Shown: piece after piece, positions 48,593 through 64,000 of the stretch
How the letters are laid out: the number at the start of each line of letters is the position of its first letter
Position numbering within the stretch: the stretch's first letter is position 1
NCBI GenBank assembly: GCA_963971225.1
Contig: OZ020268.1
Span: forward strand, 38,757,348-38,821,347
DNA: 64,000 nucleotides
Reading direction: 5' to 3'
DNA from: Melieria omissa
Taxonomy: Eukaryota > Arthropoda > Insecta > Diptera > Ulidiidae
Made by a program: the position numbers and the translations under genes
The notes under the pieces: generated by a model
The model's database searches: none
Told to the model about the DNA's origin: nothing
Seen by the model: the letters and a program-made list of their open reading frames with translations, nothing else

Positions 48593-49235
48593 TTGCACCA
48601 ACTAACTTATGGCACTGCAGGCAGGTATCTAAGAGACCAAGACTGGCAACGGGCAAGCCTCCACGGCAGTTCAGCGATGTCGCCAGGGGAGGTCTCACCA
48701 GGTGTCGCCTGGGCAGTTGTTGACCTCAACAATAGCGACGATACCATATCTCCAGATAACTGGAGGTTGATACATAAGGCACTTCTCCTGGTGTACAAAG
48801 AGATCGTCGCTGCTAACCCAGGACCCTCACCCAAGTTCCGGGACATTGGCTGGCACCGAGAGCTCAACGCTCTGCGGATCTCTACAAGCTCGGGATAGAG
48901 ACGTTGGGTGAGGTCTGGCCCGGCTCCAAGCTAGCAGGCGTTACTAGAGACCAGATCCCTAATCGCCCACGATCTAAGGCGTGGATCCCTGCAGAACCCT
49001 TATCTCCGGATACAAATTTAGATTTGCTACAGCTCAGCAACCTCTACCTCCCAGAACTGGAAGGTCATCAAGGTCAGCGAGCCAAAGGATCACCTTCGCG
49101 AGGCGCTCATCATCATCAATGAGGAGTCGGTCGCCCCAATCATAGCCAATAAGGGAGAGATTACTTACGGTTTCCATACTATCTCACTCAGGGTATACAA
49201 GGACGACGTGACAGGTGACAAGCAGGAACCCTGAT
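48593..49235 (+). pseudogene. DUF4780-type retroelement gag-like remnant
   Basis: Spliced across two frame changes, the plus strand reads INAEV-like junk, then ISPDNWRLIHKALLLVYKEI, KFRDIGWHRE, LGIETLGEVWPGSKLAGVTR, RSKAWIPAEPLSPDT, NWKVIKVSEPKDHLREALII, NEESVAPIIANKGEITYGFH and SLRVYKDDV, with a stop at about 49233. This order (LNW..., AWIP, NWKV, INxES, YGF, VxVY) matches the DUF4780 domain of insect retroelement gag-like proteins, as I know that family. A stop at 48896 and a frameshift near 49040 make it non-functional. Confidence 0.6.
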
Positions 49236-49477
49236 ATAATGAAATTTGAATTGAATTTTACTTAAGTTGCATTAAACTGTTTTCCCTTTGGTTGTTACAC
49301 AGTTTACTAAAATATTTCAACTTGTGGCATGCAAAAGAAGCGCTTCTTCAATGCCGATGTTTCTGTTATTAAATAAATAAATAATTACAAATTATTTAAA
49401 TAAAATTAAAAATAAAAATACCAACAAACAAGCAGAGATTTCATGTACTAAACACATTTGAATTTGAATTTTTTTCA

Positions 49478-49661
49478 GCAGGAAATGGCAAACCTCTGAG
49501 AGTAAAATTGCCTATGAAAAAGCTCCCAACTCGCCGTTCGGAATCGGCATCGGTCCCTTCCAACCCTGTACAAATTTGCACGCACAACACGGTTAGTTGC
49601 GGGTAGTTAGGCCTTGTCTCGTAATTGGGCTGTCGTGCCAGTCAAGAAGAAGAAGAAACAA
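49478..49661 (+). mobile_element. tRNA-derived SINE, family 1, 5'-truncated copy
   Basis: From 'cagcaggaaatggcaaacct' to an (AAG)n tail this matches 62749-62949 almost base for base ('gctcccaactcgccgttcgg', 'gttgcgggtagttaggcctt', 'gggctgtcgtgccagtcaag'). The tRNA-like head and first 120 bp are missing, as expected from incomplete reverse transcription. Confidence 0.85.
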
Positions 49662-50801
49662 TTTTGAATCAATCCAAAATCTTTACCTGAAAAGTTAGTA
49701 ACTCAACTGATGGCAACAATCCCAAATCATCTTCAAAGGAATTTTTAGCATTGTTGTTGGTTTTTTTTTACAATCAATTCATACGAATATTCCCAAAAAT
49801 ATTATCCAGCTACTTTTTATGATCTTCAACAGTGCAACCTGAAAAAACATGACTTTGGAAATACCACGAAAATGCAACGCCGCCGACGTTTGTTCAGTCG
49901 CTACCACTCGGTGAGTGGCATTACCCAAGCACTATGAGCATGAAAATTTCCACTGCTTAATGTTTTTTGTTTAGCGTGTTTCGAAAGTCTGCAAAACTAA
50001 CCGAAAAAACAACAGCATTTGGCACTGATGACCTGCGCGCTTTATCAGCGCTGTTAGCTAACAGTGCCGCAACAGTGAACCACGTTGGCTGCCGGCTGTG
50101 CGCCGCCCCAAAGTTGTGAAGGTGGCGAAATGCACTGCTCGAGCTTTGAAGGCAGCCAGAAGTCCAGTGTGTGTGTGTGGTGGTGAAAGCTTTTGTGCTG
50201 AGAACAAACGTCGCTGCCACTCAGCACAGTTCAGCGTCGACGCGCCACTAAGTTGACTGCGCGAATGCCAACGTAATAGACGCACGTCCGTCCGACTGGC
50301 CATTTGCGGCCGTCGCTTATCAGCAGCGACTAATAACAACAACAACAAGGCGCTGATAGTGCACATTAAGCGCACACCAACAGTGCCATCAACGTCTTGT
50401 CGTCAAATTGTCGTTGTCGTCGCCGTTGTAGTAAAACCTCGAGCGAAACATACAACTGCCTGCCCTCTCCTGTCTACTGATGGCCTGGTCGCCTGGCAGC
50501 CAGCGTTTTTGCCCGCCGCAGCCGCTTATTATAAAAACGCTTGGCTGCGGCGCTGTAGTCATCATTCGGTGGCAACAATTACACAGCAACAGACGACCAA
50601 CGGTTGAGAAGAATTCTGCTCGAACGTCGACCAGCGCATCGCAATTGCAATCGCACAGCACGCTTTCAGTTGCTGACAGACAGCGGTCACAGCAGCATCG
50701 AAACTGCAAGCAGTCTCATACAAAGTGTTCAAATTGTTTTTGTGTTTTACAAAAGTGTTAAAAGAAGTTTTGAAAAAAGTAAAGCAAGAATTTTTGCTAA
50801 A
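49662..50801 (+). promoter_or_regulatory. Upstream region and 5' UTR of the aminotransferase gene
   Basis: The sequence shifts from AT-rich to GC-richer CAA/GCA-containing DNA at about 49970-50720, typical of fly promoter-proximal DNA. The bases before the ATG (GCTAAA) match the fly start context. No TATA box or exact start was identified. Confidence 0.4.
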
Positions 50802-57841
<7,040 letters not shown>

Positions 57842-58149
57842 TGAAAGGCAGAGTTGACTTGTTATCGATCGTGAATGTAGAGTGATTAGATTTTAAAGCG
57901 AAACAAATTTAATTTATAAATTTGATTTAATTAGTAATGCTTTTTAAGATTTATAAATAATGATTTAAATCAATTCGAAGTGCTTCGACTTTATACAAAA
58001 TTCGAACAGAATTCGAGGAAGCATTGGAAATTCACTGAAAATGAAGTTTGCAATCTGAGTAATTTTTAGTTGCTGACTTCAAAAATTATGTTCGCTGCAG
58101 TTTTATTAAATTTCAAGCTCAACAATTGGATTTTGGTAATAGTTAATAT

Positions 58150-60200
58150 TTTTATAGTTTTTAAATGAAAACTAAGTTTTGAGGAATTTCTCTGATTTCT
58201 CTTTTTTTGATGTTGAAACGAAAATTTGATGTTAGAACAAAAGTATTCAGTAAATTAAATTAAATACAAAATTATCAATTCTTAAAATGATTTTGCTGCA
58301 ATGTTAAAAAATTTAAAAAACTTTTTATGTTAAAAAACTCACAATAATATAAATTTTTCAAAAAAAATCTGTACCTAATTCTACATTTTTGATGTTAAAA
58401 ACATAAACTTTTACAAAACAAAAATAATCCTGAAGTTTTAAATCTTTAATGTCAAAAAACACACATTAATATAAAGTTGAACAGGAAAAAATGTTTGGAA
58501 TTCTTTAATTTTTGATGTTAAAAAACACACATTAAACTAAAATTTTAAAGAAAACGAGTTTCTGAAATTTTGAATTTTAATGTTCGAAAACCAACGTTAG
58601 TATAAATTAAAAAAAAAACAAAATACTGAAGTCCTGATTTTTTTATTTTAAAAAACATACATTAATATAATTTCTTAGGAAACAAAATCCTGAAATTCTT
58701 AATTTTGGATATTAAAACAACATACATTAATACACAATTTTTACGAAAACAAAATTTCTGAAATACTGAATTTTTAATGTTAAAAAACGCACAGTATTAA
58801 TTAAAAAAAAAATTTTCTGAAATTCTGAAATTTTTATGTTAAAAACACATTAATATAAATTTTGCAAAAAAAATATTGAAATTTGTATGTTAAATACATA
58901 CAATAATAAAAAGGAAAACAAATTTCTGAAATTTTGAATTTTTGATGCACAATAATACAAATGTTTAGGGGAAAGTGGGGTAATGACGGCATAGTTTTCA
59001 TTTAGCATCAAAACATATCCAAAAATTGATATTTTTGATCAAATCAGAGTTAAGAGCACAACTAGAACACATATGCTAATAAAGTGTATCGGCAGATTTC
59101 AAAAATTCTGATTTTAACTATAAAAAATTAGAATCTATAAAAAAAGTTGGGTTTTGTCATTTAGAAAAATGGTGGGGTAATGACGGCCACTCAAAAAAAC
59201 CGACCAGAAATAGCACAAATATCAACACAAATCGCTGTGAATGCTTAATAAAGGCTCCGTGAAGAAAAACAAATGGAAATTTGACGTTTTTGTAAATGTA
59301 ACTTTATTGATAGCTCACAAAAAGCGGAAGTGAAACAAAATTGAAACATATTGAAAAAATGCCTCAAACTTACAATACAATGACTGGGACTTGTGAGAAT
59401 GTATAGTGCAGAATAGCTATACCGTCTAGAACGACTGGGCAAGCAGTGGATCTCTTTAAATGGCATAAAAGGCCTCAATGATGAACAAATATCATCATGC
59501 GGATTCCAAAAATACTTCTTAATGACATGGCCGTCGTTACCCCACCTCTAGTGGCCGTCATTCCCCCACTGACCTCATTTTGCGCAAGCATGCAGTACAA
59601 ATAAACTATGCAAGACACATGACAAATTTTACTTGATTTAGAAAGCTAATATCAATAGCAACATTTTAACATATTTACCTTGATTGTGTAGCTGAAAGTT
59701 TTGACGAAATAATCGATATTTTGAACACCTTATAAAACTTTCGAGTAGTTACGTATCGGCACTGGTCTGGAACTACAAGTTATAATAAATCCACACACTT
59801 CAGCTTCTACTTAAAAACAAGCTTACGGAACAAGCTTTCTGTTACAGTAAACGGTTTAGACCTACGTCAACTTTAAGTACCAAAAATGGTGATGGCCGTC
59901 ATTACCCCATGGCCGTCATTACCCCACTTTCCCCTACATAAAAAAATTCTGAAATTCTGAATTTTTGAAATGAAAAACACACATTAAAATAAATTTTCTG
60001 AAATTATGAATTTTTGATTTTAAAAAAGACACGTTAAAATAAAATTTTGCAGACAAAATTTCACAAGTTCTGAATATTTTGTTTAAAACCAACATTAATA
60101 ATAATGAAAAAAATTCTAAAATTCTGAATTTTTTTTTAATAAAAATTTGCATTAAAATAAATTTTTATGAAAACAACTTTTTGAAATTCTGTATATTAAC
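58150..60200. repeat. ~67-bp AT-rich satellite, interrupted by a transposon
   Basis: Monomers of the form 'ttaaaaaacacacattaata' + 'taaattttgcaggaaaacaa' + 'tttctgaaattctgaa' + 'tttttgatg' repeat about every 67 bp from 58150 to 58960, and resume at 59937-60190. The element at 58968-59934 splits the array. Units differ by many substitutions, so the array is old. Confidence 0.8.
58968..59934. mobile_element. TA-flanked DNA transposon with GGGGTAATGACGG repeats
   Basis: The ends GGGGAAAGTGGGGTAATGAC (58968) and the exact inverted copy ending at 59934 form a 23-bp perfect repeat, flanked by TA (58966-58967 and 59935-59936). The motif 'tggggtaatgacggcc' or its inverse occurs at least six times (58976, 59172, 59527, 59550, 59895, 59911), all near the ends or in one internal cluster, as would be expected of transposase-binding subterminal repeats. 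No transposase frame is visible. The family is unassigned. The perfect ends suggest a fairly recent insertion into the satellite. Confidence 0.85.
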
Positions 60201-61246
60201 TGTGATTTTGGAAAATATTTATGTAAAAAATAAAGTTCAAAAAAATAACAGTTTACAAAGGCCATAATAACTGTATAAGGAACTGTATTTAGAAAACATT
60301 TTTTTTGAATTTTCGAATGTTATATTTTTGTATTTTTAATTTCATCCCACTTAAAATTAAATAAAACCAATTTTTTTTACATATAATTTTTCATTTCTGT
60401 TTTTCGTTGTATTTTCGTTAAAGTCACCAAAACCACTTCACCAAAGCAAATTTCAAAATTATTCATTTTTTAAGTATAACTAAGGTGAAAAAAATCTAGA
60501 AAAAATTCATATTATTTAAAATTACGTCAGAGTTAGTTACAGACCAATTTAAGTGGCTGTACGAATAACATAACCTAAAAATAATGGCAATTTAAATCTT
60601 ATTTTTAAGGTGTTATGAAGGTAAATAAAAAAATTGGAAAAAACATGGTTTTTGTAATGCACATTTGAATTTTGTCTGTCTAGTATATATATATATATAT
60701 GTAGTCTACATGAAGTTGTATTTAAGAAAATTTAAATCATTTTAAATTCTTTGCTTGTATACTCACAAAAAATCTTGATACAAAGTTGTGACGCACTCAC
60801 ACATAGTGATTGTCGTAGTTGTGATGCGATGACTTTGTGTTCTGTTAAGGTCACAAATTTTATCAATTCACATTCCGAAAGATTTCCGAGTCAAATACGT
60901 AATTCAATATTTTCTTTTTTATTGGTTTTTAATAGAAGAAGCTTTACAAATCTGCATACATATATTAATATGTTTTATATTATTTGAAAATTTATTTTTG
61001 TCTTCCTTGGAAACACAAAATCACTGAATTGAATTCATTTTATTCGAGTTGATTTATTGATGCTGAAAGCTGTGGCATTCAATTCTAAAAAGATTTTTAA
61101 GAGTTTAGCGTTAAGATTTTAGAGTTCGAAATCAGTAGATTCAAGGTTGCAAATAACACAGTACACCACCTTCGATTAGGAAATGGAAATGGTCTAAGTG
61201 CTATGGAAGACGACTTGTAGCCTTCCTGCCTACGTCACATCGGCAC

Positions 61247-61292
61247 CATCATTATCATCATCATCATCATTATCATCATCATCATTCTCATC
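61247..61292. repeat. (CAT)n microsatellite
   Basis: A run of 'catcat/tatcat' trinucleotides of about 46 bp, with a few interruptions. Confidence 0.9.
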
Positions 61293-62461
61293 ATGCCACA
61301 TACAACAAATAGAAAATACGCAATTTGGCATCAAATGTTGAATGCCACACGCTCGCAATCAGCGCCATCGGTCATTGTTCTCGCCAATTGCTCGACTGTC
61401 CATTAAATCTTCTCTAAATTTGCGTCTATGCGCAACTATTTTTAATTGCCCGTAAACTTGTGTGCCTTGAACTTGTGGTGCGTCCCAAATTGACGACAGC
61501 CAGATAAGCATCTTCGCTGCCAGTGCAAAGCTGCGCAGATTCTGAGCGCTCTTGCCACGTACCACTTGTGGCCCACTAATCGCCGAGGTTTGCGTCTTAT
61601 CGCAGTGCAAATTGGCCGAGTCACTTGTTCGGCCAGTGGATACGTGTAGTTTAGTATTTCTGACAGCCGTCTGACTGCATGCAAAGCGACTGACAACGAC
61701 AACGACAACGCCGACGGCGACTAATCAACGTCGCTGTGCAGGTCAAAATTCGGCAATTAAGATTAATGTCAGCGTCCAGTGCGCGCTGGCGCAAGTCACA
61801 AATAGCATTGTGGACCATTGGGTGCTTTATCAAGATGTGTCAGCAAAAAATGTTGGTCCTTCCAACTCTGCGCAACGAAACTCTTTCCAAGCAACTCGAG
61901 CTCAAGGCTGATTTGACGCCAATGTGCGATTATCGCATCGAAGGTGGTTTGCTCACTAATCACAATCGAATACAGAGCTGGCCGAATTCATGGCTCGAGT
62001 CATGCGAATTTGATTTTATTTGCTTTGGCTACAAAAATTGCCAACTCATGTGTAGCATTTGACTATAAAAATGATCCAAATCAGCTGCTCGCTTATCAGT
62101 GCTTTGGTAATACTCGAGAATACAAAAGTCAAAATGAATGAAATGATCTCGTAGGCAGAGTTCAAGTGCAGGGTACCATCAGTGCAATACACACACACAC
62201 ACACACAAACATAAAACACAACAATGCACATATGATGTTGTCTTGCAGTTTCAGCGAAGCGACATCGAATGCAACGCTTGGCGGCTGTTGTCGACAACAA
62301 CAGCTATGTTCAAAACTGTGCCGCGACAACAACAACAGAACTACGCTGGTATAGGCGTATCAAATTTTCGGGTATTTTCCACTTGCATTCTAAGCAAATA
62401 TGCAACGCCCATTGTCCGACTTGTTCGACAGACTGCAGTCAGTCTCGAGCTGCATCGAGTT

Positions 62462-63214
62462 CAGTGTTGCCAGATCGGCAGATTTCTCAGAGATTCTTGG
62501 CATTTTAGGAGATTTGTAAAAAGAGGAATTATTTAGGAGAATGTTTAGAAGATTTAGATTATAATACATTTGACATTATTTGTAGCACTGAATCCTTGAA
62601 TATTGACAGCTAAGTGTCCAAAAAGCAGCCGCCGTAGCTCAGCTGGCTAGTGCGTTGGGCTGCGAGTCAAGACTCCGCGAGTTCAATACTCCGTTGCGTT
62701 AACACCGAAAAAAAAGAAAACCAACAATTTTTCTTTCGGCGGCTGTCCTCTCAGCAGGAAATGGCAAACCTCTGAGAGTAAAATTGCCTATGAAAAAGCT
62801 CCCAACTAGCCGTTCGGAATCGGCATAAAACTGTAGGTCCCTTCCAACCTTGTAAAAACATTCACACGCACAACACGATTGATTGCGGGTAGCTAGGCCT
62901 TAGTCTCGTAATCGGGCTGTCGTGCCAGTCAAGAAGAAGAAGAAGAAGAAAGTGTCCAAAATTAATTAATTAATTTAATTTAATTGTATGCTTCAAAGTA
63001 CATAATTTATGCAATGAAGGAAGGAAGTGTTTGTGTTAAGTTAAGCTGAAGCTGAATTTAATGAATTAAAAAAACTATAAATGTTTTTTTTTTACGAAAT
63101 GACAAAAATTATTATTATTGAATTTTTAGGAGATTTTTTAAATTTTTGGAAAAAAATTGCAGCATTTTTTTTAAACATTTAGGAGAAAGTCATTTCAAGT
63201 ATCTGGCAACACTG
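62462..63214. mobile_element. hAT-like non-autonomous element carrying a SINE
   Basis: CAGTGTTGCCAGAT at 62462 is inverted at 63201-63214. CAGTGTTGCC-type ends are typical of hAT elements. The flanking 8-mers ATCGAGTT and ACCAAGTT agree at six of eight positions, consistent with a decayed 8-bp duplication. 'aggaga' motifs occur near both ends. Without the inserted SINE the element is about 415 bp. No transposase. Confidence 0.65.
62625..62949 (+). mobile_element. tRNA-derived SINE, family 1, full-length with target duplication
   Basis: The head GCCGCCGTAGCTCAGCTGG contains a perfect A box (TAGCTCAGCTGG). The B-box region is GAGTTCAATACTC. A body of about 230 bp follows, then an (AAG)n tail. 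AAGTGTCCAAAA directly precedes the element (62612-62623) and directly follows it (62950-62961), a clean 12-bp target-site duplication. The body matches the truncated copy at 49478-49661. Mobilisation by a LINE partner is inferred from the duplication and tail. Confidence 0.9.
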
Positions 63215-64000
63215 ACCAAGTTGTTAACTGTTGAGTGTCATAAAAGTAAAACAAATACAATGAATGAATTCACAATCTGTGAAACTACAAATGTACGTTT
63301 GCTGATCTGGTTATGTTGTTGTTGCATTTCAATTACAGTTTGGAAGTTTTTGTGCAGGCAATTTATAAAAATGTGTGTTAGTGGTACAGTGGGGCTTACA
63401 GGTTTAGTTTTTGGGATTGTTTCGTAAAAAAGTTTAAGCCCAAATGGCATTGGAAACCAAATTTGCATTCTAAAATGTTTGTAAAAAACAGATACTTGAG
63501 GGGGTTTTCAGCCGCGAAACGCCGACTTGCGTGTGCTGGGTAATTAGGAAAACTTGGCACTGGGGTTTTTTTTTGGGATAATAATATATTTTCAAAATTT
63601 TAAGAAAAGAAAAATTCTGCTGAGGCAAATTATGAAAATGTATGTTAGGTGATCTCTAGAAATCTTAGAACTAGGGATTTTGGAAAAGTTATGTTTGTTA
63701 GAAAATTTTATACATGAAAAGATGATAAGAAAAGACATATGATTTTTTACAATGACTTTTATTATGCAGTGCTGAAGGTGTGGCAGCTTAATCAAAAAAC
63801 TTTTTGTTAATAAAGTTGAAGAGATTTCAAGAATTTTGCTTTTTTAAATTTCATAAGTTTTGTATACTTTTTAAAGTTGATTTCATGAAACTATAACTTA
63901 ATTTTCTAATTTTTATTCAATCTTGTTTCTGGTCTAAGTAAAAGTAAACTGTTTCAGTTTTTTGAAAACCAAAATCTGACTTAGTCAACAATGGGTTAAG

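Noticed and set aside
59245..59478. Minus-strand 77-codon frame as a transposase inside the GGGG-ended element
   Set aside because: No DDE motif or HTH pattern. Too short and Ser/Phe/Cys-rich.
62625..62700. Functional tRNA gene on the plus strand
   Set aside because: A box is good, but the B box is degenerate and a SINE body with tail and target duplication follows.

Overview
The window is nuclear DNA from a higher (schizophoran) fly. The evidence is short GT-AG introns of 60-72 bp, poly-Gln/Ala/Ser tracts in coding exons, an AT-rich background full of CA/CAA microsatellites, and three recognisable fly genes embedded in transposon debris. The mix of mariner, Helitron and tRNA-SINE copies would fit a tephritid fruit fly. 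That placement is inference; no species marker was identified.

Three protein-coding genes are supported. (1) RpS14, minus strand, 10719-11325: two coding exons giving a complete 151-residue ribosomal protein. (2) The ZSWIM8 orthologue, plus strand, coding exons from about 13771 to 28598: a Cullin-RING ubiquitin-ligase substrate receptor of about 2,100 residues with nine coding exons in this window, an 8.06 kb first intron and one 4.03 kb exon. Its UGA stop is followed by C and then by 427 in-frame sense codons ending in TAA at 29880-29882. This is a strong stop-codon-readthrough candidate and the most interesting coding signal here. Its first conserved exon has no in-frame ATG. (3) The 5' part of a class-III aminotransferase / ethanolamine-phosphate phospho-lyase gene (fly CG8745 type), plus strand: exons 50802-50890 and 57637-57755, with the remainder beyond the right edge.

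Layout: 1-10 kb is upstream non-coding DNA with a mariner remnant, two SINE/LINE families, a complete non-autonomous Helitron and a Harbinger-like MITE. 10-11.7 kb is RpS14. 12.3-29.9 kb is ZSWIM8, whose first intron holds LINE and SINE remnants. 30-46 kb is gene-poor, with a 234-bp repeat cluster, a long fold-back element with TTAA ends, about 3.1 kb of degenerate ATTCAA satellite and a 90-bp tandem array. 46-50 kb is a transposon cluster. 50.8 kb to the end is the aminotransferase gene; its introns hold a mariner nested in a Tc1-like element, an internally deleted transposon, a piggyBac-type MITE, a GGGG-ended element inserted in a 67-bp satellite, and a tRNA-derived SINE with a clear 12-bp target duplication inside a hAT-like element.

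The three genes are not an operon or a pathway unit. RpS14 and ZSWIM8 are divergently transcribed. Coordinates of element ends were read by eye and may be off by one or two bases.
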